Position numbers and translations under genes: made by a program. A DNA stretch of 64,000 nucleotides, taken from positions 62,001 through 126,000 of the forward strand of contig NZ_JADOTW010000008.1 of assembly GCF_015645095.1 (NCBI RefSeq). Direction: 5' to 3'. The notes beneath the pieces were generated by a model, which made no database searches, had not been told where the DNA came from, and worked only from the letters and a program-made list of their open reading frames with translations. This document shows, piece after piece, positions 7,567 through 15,790 of the stretch (within the stretch, counting starts at the first letter, position 1; every line of letters begins with the position of its first letter). This DNA is from Halomonas sp. 328. Lineage in GTDB: Bacteria; Pseudomonadota; Gammaproteobacteria; Pseudomonadales; Halomonadaceae.

Positions 7567-9201
7567 TCAAGGATGGGGTTGTGGCGTCACATGGGGCGGC
7601 GTCTCGAAGGTGTGCAGCGGCGCCGGACTGGGCACGCTCCACTCCAGGTCTTCGGCCCCTTCCCAGGCCTTGGCCGGGGCCTTCTCGCCCCCCCTCACGC
7701 ATTTGACGATCACCACCACGAAGAGCAGCTGGGAGAGACCGAACAGGAAGGCCCCCAGGCTCGATACCAGGTTGAAGTCGGCGAACTGCAGGGCATAGTC
7801 GGGAATGCGCCTTGGCATCCCGGCCAGCCCAGAGAAGTGCATGGGGAAGAAGGTCAGGTTGACGCCGATCACCGACAGCCAGAAGTGCCAGCGACCGAGG
7901 GTCTCGCTGGGATAGTGGCCGGTCCACTTGGGCAGCCAGTAGTAGACACCGGCCATGATCGAGAAGATGGCCCCGGGCACCAGCACATAGTGGAAATGGG
8001 CCACCACGAAGTAGGTGTCGTGGTACTGGAAATCCGCCGGGGCGATGGCCAGCATCAGTCCCGAGAAGCCGCCGATGGTGAAGAGCACCACGAAGGCCAG
8101 GGCGAAGAGCATGGGGGTCTCGAAGGTGATGGAGCCCTGGAACAAGGTGGTGATCCAGTTGAATACCTTCACCCCGGTGGGCACCGCGATCAGCATGGTG
8201 GTGTACATGAAGAAGAGTTCCGCCACCAGCGGCAGCCCCACCACGAACATATGGTGGGCCCAGACCAGGAAGGAGAGGATGGCGATGGAGGCGGTGGCAT
8301 AGACCATGGAGGCGTAGCCGAACAGCGGCTTGCGGGCGAAGGTGGGGATGATCGCCGAGACGATGCCGAAGGCCGGCAGGATCATGATATAGACCTCGGG
8401 GTGCCCGAAGAACCAGAACAGGTGCTGGAAGAGCACCGGGTCGCCGCCGCCGGCGGCATCGAAGAAGCTGGTGCCGAAGTTGATATCCAGCAGCATCATG
8501 GTGATCACCCCGGCCAGCACCGGCATCACCGCGATCAGCAGGAAGGCGGTGATCAGCCAGGTCCAGACGAACAGCGGCATGTCCATCATGCGCATGCCCG
8601 GGGCGCGCATATTGAGGATGGTGGCGATGATATTGATCGCCCCGAGGATCGAGCTGATCCCGGCGATATGCATGGCCAGGATAAAGAAGGTGGTGGACGG
8701 CGGCGCATAGGTGGTGGAAAGGGGCGCATAGAAGGTCCAGCCGAAGTTGGGCCCGCCGCCGGGCATCAGCAGGGTCGAGAGCAGCAGGATAAAGGCCACC
8801 GGCAGCAGCCAGAAGCTGAAGTTGTTGAGCCGCGGCAGGGCCATGTCCGGGGCCCCGATCTGCAGCGGGATCATCCAGTTGGCCAGGCCGGTGAAGGCCG
8901 GCATCACCGCGGCGAAGACCATGATCAGGCCATGCATCGTGGTCATCTGATTGAAGAATTCGGGATCGACGAACTGCAGGCCCGGCTGGAACAGCTCCAG
9001 GCGCACCACCAGGGCGAAGATGCCACCGATAAAGAACATGATCAGCGAGAAGATCAGGTAAAGACTGCCGATCTCCTTGTGATTGGTGGTCAGCAGCCAG
9101 CGCAGGATTCCCTTCGGCGGGGCGGCATGTGCCTCGGAGGCGGCGGCGCCGGCACCGCTGGCGCTATGCTCGAGGGGGGGCTTGGGCAGCTTCGATGCCA
9201 T
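7567..9201 (-). CDS. ctaD: Cytochrome c oxidase subunit I (aa3 locus 1)
   Basis: Catalytic subunit (544 residues, 12 helices) of a haem-copper oxidase carrying haem a, haem a3 and CuB. Markers: [18 protein letters not shown], the D-channel region [32 protein letters not shown] with the Glu of type A1 enzymes, HHMFVVG with paired His, and [14 protein letters not shown] for haem a/a3 His ligands. The ATG at 9201 follows AGGGAGAA. It lies 49 bp after ctaC. Confidence 0.97.
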   Translation of the reverse strand: MASKLPKPPLEHSASGAGAAASEAHAAPPKGILRWLLTTNHKEIGSLYLIFSLIMFFIGGIFALVVRLELFQPGLQFVDPEFFNQMTTMHGLIMVFAAVMPAFTGLANWMIPLQIGAPDMALPRLNNFSFWLLPVAFILLLSTLLMPGGGPNFGWTFYAPLSTTYAPPSTTFFILAMHIAGISSILGAINIIATILNMRAPGMRMMDMPLFVWTWLITAFLLIAVMPVLAGVITMMLLDINFGTSFFDAAGGGDPVLFQHLFWFFGHPEVYIMILPAFGIVSAIIPTFARKPLFGYASMVYATASIAILSFLVWAHHMFVVGLPLVAELFFMYTTMLIAVPTGVKVFNWITTLFQGSITFETPMLFALAFVVLFTIGGFSGLMLAIAPADFQYHDTYFVVAHFHYVLVPGAIFSIMAGVYYWLPKWTGHYPSETLGRWHFWLSVIGVNLTFFPMHFSGLAGMPRRIPDYALQFADFNLVSSLGAFLFGLSQLLFVVVIVKCVRGGEKAPAKAWEGAEDLEWSVPSPAPLHTFETPPHVTPQPHP

Positions 9202-9250
9202 CGGAATTCTCCCTGGTTCTTGTCGTCGTCCGGCGAGGCAGGTGCCTCGC

Positions 9251-10366
9251 TCAGCGGGCCAGTTGCTCGGCAATCTGCGCCGGCTGCACCGTATCACCGG
9301 TGTCATTGCCCCAGGCGTTGCGGGTATAGGTCAGCACCGCCGCCAGCTCCACCGGATTGAGGGTGCTGCGGAAGGCCGGCATGGCCGTGCCGGAGACCCC
9401 GTTGATCACGGTATCGCTGTGCCAGGCCAGGTCATCGATCAGCCGCTCATTACCGGCCAGGGCCGGGAAAGTGGGGAGCATGCCCTGCCCTTCGACCTGA
9501 TGGCAGGAGGCACAGATGGCGCCATAGACCTCCTCGCCACGGGCCATCAGCTCCTCCAGGGCCCAGTCGCGATCGACGCCGAGGGCTTCCTCGGCGGCCT
9601 CGTCACGACGCTCGGCGAGCCAGGCGTCGAACTCGTCCTCTTCCAGGGCATGAACGACGATGGGCATGAAGCCGTGATCCATGCCGCACAGCTCGGCACA
9701 CTGGCCGCGATAGATCCCCGGCTCGTTGATGCGCACCCAGTTCTCGTTGACGAAGCCGGGAATGGTGTCCTGCTTGACCGCAAAGTCCGGCACCCACCAG
9801 GAGTGAATGACGTCGTCGGCGGTGAACAGGAAGCGCACCTTGCGGTTGATCGGCAAGACCAGGGGACGATCCACCTCGAGCAGATAGTGCTCGCCGAACG
9901 GCTCTTCGCCTCGGATCTGTGCCCGGGGCGTACTCATGTTGGAGGTAAAGGCCACCTCCTCGCCCAGGTATTCATAGCGCCAGCGCCACTGCTGGCCGGT
10001 CACCATGACATCCAGTTCCGCATCGGAGGTGTCGTACATCTTCTTGAGGGTGGCGGTGGCGGGCACCGCCATGCCCACCAGGATCAACAACGGCAGGGTG
10101 GTCCAGATCACCTCCACGGTGGTGTTCTCGTGGAAATTGGCCGCCTCGGGGTGCCGTGAGCGGCGATAGCGGAACAGCGAATAGAACATCACGCCGAAGA
10201 CCACCAGGCCGATGACCACACAGATCCAGAAGATGGTCATATGCAGGGAGTAGATCTCGGCACTGATATCGGTAACGCCCACCGGCATGTTCCAACCACT
10301 GGCCTGCGCCTGAGCGCTCAGCCCCATTACGCCACTCCCCGATAGCCAAGCGAGCCTCCTGGACAT
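9251..10366 (-). CDS. ctaC: Cytochrome c oxidase subunit II with fused cytochrome c domain
   Basis: Receives electrons at the CuA centre and passes them to haem a. The 371-residue product has a signal-like N-terminus, two membrane helices, a cupredoxin domain with the CuA ligands [12 protein letters not shown] (Cys at 223 and 227), and a C-terminal cytochrome c domain with CASCH starting at residue 285. Of three possible starts I chose the ATG at 10366, since AAGGAGG lies about 7 nt upstream; ATG 10381 lacks such a site. The fused haem makes this a caa3-like layout. Confidence 0.95.
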   Translation of the reverse strand: MSRRLAWLSGSGVMGLSAQAQASGWNMPVGVTDISAEIYSLHMTIFWICVVIGLVVFGVMFYSLFRYRRSRHPEAANFHENTTVEVIWTTLPLLILVGMAVPATATLKKMYDTSDAELDVMVTGQQWRWRYEYLGEEVAFTSNMSTPRAQIRGEEPFGEHYLLEVDRPLVLPINRKVRFLFTADDVIHSWWVPDFAVKQDTIPGFVNENWVRINEPGIYRGQCAELCGMDHGFMPIVVHALEEDEFDAWLAERRDEAAEEALGVDRDWALEELMARGEEVYGAICASCHQVEGQGMLPTFPALAGNERLIDDLAWHSDTVINGVSGTAMPAFRSTLNPVELAAVLTYTRNAWGNDTGDTVQPAQIAEQLAR

Positions 10367-10528
10367 CGGCGCCTCCTTCATTGTTATGGGTTCCTGACGC
10401 ACTATCGTCGAACTCAATATTAGGCAAGTCTGGAAGGAGTATAGGAAAGATTCCCCGGCCCTCCGCTCGGCCACGTCCGACTCCCTAAACGCAGCCATCA
10501 ACGCAGCCCCCGCTGAGTGCCCGACGGC

Positions 10529-10702
10529 TCAGCGGGCGACCAGCACCGCCACCAGAACGACCAGCCCCACCAAGACGGCGGCGGCGCCCAGGCCGACCAG
10601 GATGAAATGGCCGGGCCGACCCTCTTCGAAGTCGCGCCGTCGCTGGCGCTCCTTCTGAACGCCGAAGAAGGCCGCCAACACCGACTTGATCACTTGCCAC
10701 AT
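10529..10702 (-). CDS. DUF2970 family small membrane protein
   Basis: A 57-residue protein, MWQVIKSVLAAFFGVQ followed by a basic stretch KERQRRRDFEEG and a C-terminal helix of about 22 residues. This is the DUF2970 layout, a family often found beside cox genes. GGGGAGG precedes the ATG at 10702. It is 162 bp upstream of ctaC on the same strand and could be the first gene of the cox transcript or separate. Function unknown. Confidence 0.85.
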   Translation of the reverse strand: MWQVIKSVLAAFFGVQKERQRRRDFEEGRPGHFILVGLGAAAVLVGLVVLVAVLVAR

Positions 10703-10833
10703 CCGGGTTCCTCCCCTGCCGCTGCCTATACCTTGACCCAGAACAAGGAAAGCTGCCGGCAGACGATTCAACGCCGCGGGAGCTGGCTATACTGAAGGAG
10801 TTTGCCAACGAGCCGCTAACGGAGGTCCGCCCC

Positions 10834-11178
10834 ATGCCCCAAGCCGTCCGCCCCACCCCTAGCCTCGACCCCGGCCAACCGCTGATGCAGTGGTGGCTAC
10901 AGCACTGCCTGGATGGCTCCCTGCCCATGGCGCGCCTGCAGATGGCCTGGCTGGCCAGCGCCGGTGAGGCCGTGCATGCCGAGCTGGAATTCCTCGGCGC
11001 CTGTGCCGACATGCAACAGCGCTGGGCTCACTGTCTGAGCGGCGACTCCGACGCCAAGGCCCTGGGCGAGTGCTACCAGGGCCTGGTCCAGGAGATGGCC
11101 GATGCTCAGTTCAAGCGCCTGCACCGGGTCAGCCAGTTACCCAATGATTTTCGCCAGCAGGTCTGGGAAGAACTGTAG
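10834..11178 (+). CDS. Hypothetical protein, helical, 114 residues
   Basis: I do not recognise a named family. The product is soluble and mostly helical, with repeated Trp/Gln/Ala-rich helices (MQWWLQHCLDG, QMAWLASAGEAVHAELEFLG) and four cysteines. The size and Ala/Gln-rich helices loosely resemble phasin-like proteins, but no diagnostic motif is present. Start ATG follows GGAGGTCCGCCCC. Transcribed away from the cox operon and ended by a strong hairpin at 11196-11220. Confidence 0.75.
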   Translation: MPQAVRPTPSLDPGQPLMQWWLQHCLDGSLPMARLQMAWLASAGEAVHAELEFLGACADMQQRWAHCLSGDSDAKALGECYQGLVQEMADAQFKRLHRVSQLPNDFRQQVWEEL

Positions 11179-11195
11179 CCCCCCTCAGCCACAGG

Positions 11196-11221
11196 ACGGG
11201 GCGCCCATGAGGCGCCCCGTT
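11196..11221. terminator. Terminator hairpin between the 10834 gene and lrgB
   Basis: Perfect inverted repeat ACGGGGCGCC / GGCGCCCCGT with a 5-nt loop, in the gap between two convergent genes. T-run is minimal. Confidence 0.7.
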
Positions 11222-11249
11222 GCGTTGAAGCGAGCCCTGCCGCGCAGCG

Positions 11250-11975
11250 TCAAAGTCCCAGCAGTCGGGCCACCAAGGGCAGGATAAAGGCGGTCAAGAG
11301 CCCGGTCAGGCCCATGGCGAGTCCCGAGAAGGCCCCGGCCAGGGCGCCGTACTGGGCGAAACTATGGGCGGTGCCGAAGCCATGGGCCGCCAAGCCCATG
11401 GCGAAGCCACGAACCTCCGGCTCCTCGATGCGCAGGGCGCGGAAGATCCAGGGCGCCAGGGCGCAGCCGATGGAGCCGGTCAGCAGCACCAGGCCCGCGG
11501 CCAGGGCGGGAATCCCCCCCAACTGCTCGGCCACCCCCATGGCGATCGGCGAGGTCACCGAGCGCGGCGCCAGGCTCAGCAGGGAGTCGCGACCGGCCCC
11601 CAGCAGCATGGCGATGCCCAGGGTAGACCCCACGGCGGTGACGATGCCCGTCAGACACCCCACCAGGATGGGCACCAGGCGCCGCCGGATACGCTCGCGA
11701 TGGTCATAGAGGGGAATCGCCAGGGCCACGGTGGCCGGCCCCAGCAGGAAGTGAATGAACTGGGCCCCCTCGAAGTAGGTGGCGTAATCAATATCCGCCA
11801 GCAGCAGGAAGCCGATCAGCAGTGCGATGGCCAGGATCACCGGATGCACCAGGGGCGTGCCCCCCAGCCAGCGATTGATGCGCGTGGCCAGCAGGAAGGC
11901 CAGCAGGGTCGCCAGTAACGCCAGCAAGGGCTGGCTGGCCAGATAGACCCAGAGCCGGTCGAGGTCGGTCAGCAT
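11250..11975 (-). CDS. lrgB: LrgB family membrane protein
   Basis: A 241-residue membrane protein with about 7 helices. It carries LrgB/CidB hallmarks: GPATVALAIPLYDHRE near residue 80, RSVTSPIAMGVAEQLGG near 137, and AHGFGTAHSF near 193. Partner of LrgA; in other bacteria the pair affects murein hydrolase activity or carries pyruvate or glycolate-like acids. Start overlaps the lrgA stop by one base (TGATG), so the two are coupled. Confidence 0.92.
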   Translation of the reverse strand: MLTDLDRLWVYLASQPLLALLATLLAFLLATRINRWLGGTPLVHPVILAIALLIGFLLLADIDYATYFEGAQFIHFLLGPATVALAIPLYDHRERIRRRLVPILVGCLTGIVTAVGSTLGIAMLLGAGRDSLLSLAPRSVTSPIAMGVAEQLGGIPALAAGLVLLTGSIGCALAPWIFRALRIEEPEVRGFAMGLAAHGFGTAHSFAQYGALAGAFSGLAMGLTGLLTAFILPLVARLLGL

Positions 11976-12331
11976 CAGCGCCCCTCCCTTTCGCGGCGGC
12001 TCAGCCAGCTCATCACCCTGGCGGTCACCGCCAGGGTGATGGCGGTGGAGAGCACCAGGGTGATCAGCAGCGGCCAGAGGTCGGCGCGGATCAATTCGAA
12101 GTGCACCATCATGCCGACCCCCGCCGGCACGAAGAGCAGGGTCAGGTGGCGCAACAGCCCCTCCCCGGTGCGGCGCAGCCCCTCGGGCACCCGCCCCAGC
12201 ACCAGCAGGCCCGCCAGCAGCAGCGTCATGCCGATCACCGGCCCGGGGACCGGCAGCCCCACCCCCCGGGCCAGCAGCTCACCGACCAGCTGGCAGCCCA
12301 GCAGTACGCTCATTCCCAAAACGATTGGCAT
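11975..12331 (-). CDS. lrgA: LrgA/CidA family holin-like protein
   Basis: A 118-residue protein with four membrane helices. Family features: QLVGELLARGVGLPVPGPVIGM near residues 10-32 and LFVPAGVGMMVH in the third segment. It begins 2 bp after the BCCT gene stop and its ribosome site (AAGGGG) lies inside the BCCT 3' end, so the three genes probably share a transcript. Confidence 0.92.
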   Translation of the reverse strand: MPIVLGMSVLLGCQLVGELLARGVGLPVPGPVIGMTLLLAGLLVLGRVPEGLRRTGEGLLRHLTLLFVPAGVGMMVHFELIRADLWPLLITLVLSTAITLAVTARVMSWLSRREREGR

Positions 12332-12333
12332 CG

Positions 12334-13959
12334 TTACCCCTTGTGCAATTCATCATCGGAGACCGGCGAGGGAGTGCTACCCGCATCGTCCAGATCGGCC
12401 CAAGGCTCCCGGGGCGCCTCGGCGCGCTCACCGGTACGCGCCGCGAAACGCTCGCGATGCAGGGCACGCAGCAGCCCCCAGACCATCAACATGACCACCA
12501 CGGAAAACGGAATGGCCGCCATGATCACCGCTGCCTGCAGGGTCTCGAGGCCACCGGCCACCAGCAGCACCGCGGTCAGCAGCCCCAGTACGGCCCCCCA
12601 GAGAATTCGATGGGCGGTGGGCGGCTCCGGATCGCCCCCGGCGAGGATGGTATTGATCACCAGGGTGCCGGCGTTGGCCGAGGTGATCAGGTAGGTGGCG
12701 ATCAGCACCACCAGGGCCAGCGACAGGCCCTGGCCGATGACCCCGAGCCCCATCGCCTCGATGGTGGCGAACAGTGCCATGGCGGTGTCTTCCTCCACCG
12801 CGGCAATGATCCCGCCCTGGCCGAAGAGCTCGTGATAGAGGGCCGTGCCACCGAACAGGCCGATCCAGACGATGGTGATCACCGTGGGCACCAGCAGCAC
12901 GCCCATCACGAACTCGCGGAAGGTGCGCCCCCGGGAAACCCGGGCGATAAACATCCCGACGAAGGGTGACCAGGCCAACCACCAGCCCCAGAAGAAGACG
13001 GTCCACTCCGCCTGCCACCCATCGTCCCGGGTGGCATTGGTATGGAAGGTCATCGACATCAGGTGCTGGATATAGTCACCGGCGGACTCGATGGTAATGG
13101 CGATCAGGTACTGGGTCGGCCCCACCAGCAGCAGGCAGGCCACCACCGCCAGGCTCAGCCAGAAGTTGGCCTCGGAGAGCAGGCGCACCCCGCGCTTGAC
13201 CCCGGAGACCACCGAGACGGTGGCGATCGACATGATGGCGAAGGTCACCAACAGCTGCATCATCAGCGAGGGCGCCAGGCCGAAGAGGCTCTGCAGGCCG
13301 GCATTCATCTGCTGCACCCCGAGCCCCAGGGTGGTGGCGATGCCGAAGACGGTGCCGAATACCGCCAGGCTATCCACCAGGTCCCCCCACCTGCCCAGGT
13401 AGCGTTCGCCCAACAGCGGTTGCAGGGCCGAGCGGATGGTCAGGGGCAGATGCCAGCGGTAGGCAAAGTAGGCCAGCACCAGGGCCACGAAGGAGAAGAT
13501 CGCCCAGCCGTTCAATCCCCAATGAAAATAGGTCAGGCGCATGGCGACCCGCGCCGCGTCCGGCCCCATGCCCTCGCTGATGAAGGGGTTGCCCTGGAAC
13601 TGCAGGATCGGCTGCGCCACCGCCCAGAAGAGGATCCCCACCCCGGTGCCGGCGGCGAAGAGCATCGAGACCCAGGAGAAGAAGGTGAATTCCGGCTGCT
13701 CGAAGTCGCCGCCCAGGCGCACGTTCTTGTAACGCCCGGTCCCCAGCCAGATCATGAACAGCAGGAGAAAGGCCACCAGCAGCACGTAGTACCACTCGAG
13801 GAAGGGGCCGGTGAAGGCCCGGGCCGCCGCCAGGCCGGCGGCCAGGCGCTCGGTGAAGAAGGCCCCATAGATCAGGGCGCCCATCACCACCGCCATGGCG
13901 ATCAGGGTCACGCGAGGGTTCATGCCCTTGAGGGGCCCCGATTCGGCCTGGCGATACAT
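12334..13959 (-). CDS. BCCT family (betaine/carnitine/choline) transporter
   Basis: A 541-residue, 12-helix carrier for quaternary ammonium osmolytes such as glycine betaine or choline. Family signatures: GTGVGILFWAVAQP near residue 105, the Trp/Phe-rich segment VFFWGWWLAWSPFVGMFIAR near 320-340, and SRGRTFREFVMGVLLVPT after it. The usual AEP after the GxGxGxxFW signature is AQP here. AAGGAGG precedes the ATG at 13959. It is Na+-coupled in most relatives. The location with lrgAB is unusual. Confidence 0.93.
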   Translation of the reverse strand: MYRQAESGPLKGMNPRVTLIAMAVVMGALIYGAFFTERLAAGLAAARAFTGPFLEWYYVLLVAFLLLFMIWLGTGRYKNVRLGGDFEQPEFTFFSWVSMLFAAGTGVGILFWAVAQPILQFQGNPFISEGMGPDAARVAMRLTYFHWGLNGWAIFSFVALVLAYFAYRWHLPLTIRSALQPLLGERYLGRWGDLVDSLAVFGTVFGIATTLGLGVQQMNAGLQSLFGLAPSLMMQLLVTFAIMSIATVSVVSGVKRGVRLLSEANFWLSLAVVACLLLVGPTQYLIAITIESAGDYIQHLMSMTFHTNATRDDGWQAEWTVFFWGWWLAWSPFVGMFIARVSRGRTFREFVMGVLLVPTVITIVWIGLFGGTALYHELFGQGGIIAAVEEDTAMALFATIEAMGLGVIGQGLSLALVVLIATYLITSANAGTLVINTILAGGDPEPPTAHRILWGAVLGLLTAVLLVAGGLETLQAAVIMAAIPFSVVVMLMVWGLLRALHRERFAARTGERAEAPREPWADLDDAGSTPSPVSDDELHKG

Positions 13960-14038
13960 GCGTCTGCCTCCTTGCGAGAATGCCAGCCCACAGGGTACCA
14001 GACGCCCCGGCGACGCCGCAGCCACGGGAAGCCCGGGG

Positions 14039-15790
14039 TCAGGCCAACGCCGCAGACGTCACCGGGTACCAGTCGAGGAAGGCCTCCTCCGGCAAGGGGC
14101 GTGCGAAGAGATACCCCTGGCCAATATCGCAGCCCATCTCGACCAGGCACTCGGCCTGGGCCCGGGTCTCGACCCCCTCGGCCACCACATCGCACTCCAT
14201 GCCATGGGCCAGCGCCGTTATGGTGGCCGCCAGCTGGCGATCCCCCCGGCGTTCAGCGATGCCGGTCACGAAGGCACGGTCAATTTTCAGGGTGGAGATC
14301 GGCAGGCTCTTCAGATAAGCCAGGGAGGAGTGACCGGTGCCAAAATCATCGATGGCGACCCGCACCCCCGACTCGGAGAGCAGCGCCAATTGCCGGCGCG
14401 CCTGAGCCAGATCCGCCATCAGGCCGGATTCGGTCACTTCGATGGAGAAGCGCTCGACGGGCAACGCATGGCGTTCCAGCCGGGCCAGCAGGTCCGCCGC
14501 GAAACCCTCTCGACAGAGCTGGCGAGCCGCCACATTGACGGCCAGGCAGAAATCCCTGGCGAGGCGCTTCTGATCACACCACCGCGTCAGGCTCCGCATC
14601 GACGCCTCCAGCACCCAGTCGCCAATCGACAGAATCTCACCGCTGGCCTCGGCCATGGGGATAAAGCGCCCCGGGGAGACGAAGCCACGCCGAGGATGCT
14701 GCCAGCGCAGCAGCGCCTCGGCCCCGACGACCCGGCCGCTCTGCATATGCAACTTGGGCTGGTAGACCAGCGAAAGCTCCCTGCGCTGAGCCACACCATG
14801 CAACGCCTGATTGAGCTCCAGATCATCCCGCTGGGCCCTTTCCAGGGCGTCATTGTGCAAGCGAATCGGTGTGTCGCTGGACGCCGGCAGGGCCAGCGCC
14901 GCCATCTGGACCAGCCGCTGCGGCGACACCCCGACGCCGGCCGCCACGCCCACCCGCGACGCCATGGTCAGTGACATCTCGTCGAAGGCGTGCTCACCCG
15001 CGAGCCAGCGGTGCAGTTCGCCGGCCAGTTCCAGCAACTTTCCGTGGCCGGGGTCGGGCAGTACGATCAGCAGCTCACTGCCGCCCCAGAGCCCCAGCCG
15101 GAGACCATCGGGCAGCCACTGCGCGATGGCAACCCCCAACTGGGCAACCAGGCGCTCGGCGGCGTCATGACCATGCAGGCGCGCCACATCATGCACGGCA
15201 TCCAGCACGATATAGAGCACCGCCGCACCGGTGGCTTCCGGGGTCAGTCGATCCAGCGCCTCCATCAAGGCACGGCGGTTCGGTAATCCGGTCACCGGGT
15301 CCGTATGTGAAAGCCGCTCCAGCTCTCGGGTGCGTTCGGCGACGAGGTGCTCCAGCACCACCGCCTCCTGATGGCGACGGGCATAACGCTGTTCCACCTC
15401 CAGGGCGTTACACACCCGCTGCAGCACTTCTCGATGATCGAACGGCTTGGTGATCACGTCACGGGCCCCCAGACCCAATGCCTGATGCCGGGTCTCCTCG
15501 TCCGCCTGAGCGGTCAAGACGATCACCGCGGGCTTGCGGTTACCGAAGGCCTCAGCCAGGGCGCGCATCACCCCATGACCATCCAGGTGCGGCATACGAA
15601 TATCGAGGAGAATCAGCGCCGGCATGTCCCGGCGGCATCGCGCCACGACCTCCCTCGACTCCATCAGGCCATCGACCCGGGAGAAGCCCTGGTCTTCCAG
15701 CAGGTCGATCAGCAGCTCCACATTGATGGGGTGATCATCCACCACCAGGATCGGCAATTGCCGCATGGCCTCGGTCAAGCGTTCAGGCAT
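14039..15790 (-). CDS. REC-GGDEF(degenerate)-EAL cyclic-di-GMP phosphodiesterase response regulator
   Basis: A 583-residue regulator: receiver domain 12-125 with phospho-acceptor Asp63 (LILLDIRMP) and TKPFD, a coiled linker, a GGDEF-like domain about 160-310, and an EAL domain about 325-575. The cyclase signature is replaced by GGSELL, so cyclase activity is unlikely. EAL residues are intact: EALLRW, the Asn of LAVNVAARQL, EVTESG, IDDFGTGHSS, KID and QGYLFARPLP. It should hydrolyse c-di-GMP under control of the kinase encoded just upstream, with which it overlaps by 8 bp. Confidence 0.93.
   Translation of the reverse strand: MPERLTEAMRQLPILVVDDHPINVELLIDLLEDQGFSRVDGLMESREVVARCRRDMPALILLDIRMPHLDGHGVMRALAEAFGNRKPAVIVLTAQADEETRHQALGLGARDVITKPFDHREVLQRVCNALEVEQRYARRHQEAVVLEHLVAERTRELERLSHTDPVTGLPNRRALMEALDRLTPEATGAAVLYIVLDAVHDVARLHGHDAAERLVAQLGVAIAQWLPDGLRLGLWGGSELLIVLPDPGHGKLLELAGELHRWLAGEHAFDEMSLTMASRVGVAAGVGVSPQRLVQMAALALPASSDTPIRLHNDALERAQRDDLELNQALHGVAQRRELSLVYQPKLHMQSGRVVGAEALLRWQHPRRGFVSPGRFIPMAEASGEILSIGDWVLEASMRSLTRWCDQKRLARDFCLAVNVAARQLCREGFAADLLARLERHALPVERFSIEVTESGLMADLAQARRQLALLSESGVRVAIDDFGTGHSSLAYLKSLPISTLKIDRAFVTGIAERRGDRQLAATITALAHGMECDVVAEGVETRAQAECLVEMGCDIGQGYLFARPLPEEAFLDWYPVTSAALA

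Noticed and set aside
7573-9360. 595-codon plus-strand frame opposite ctaD
   Set aside because: Antisense shadow of the subunit I gene, with His/Glu/Gly-rich sequence and no recognisable domain.
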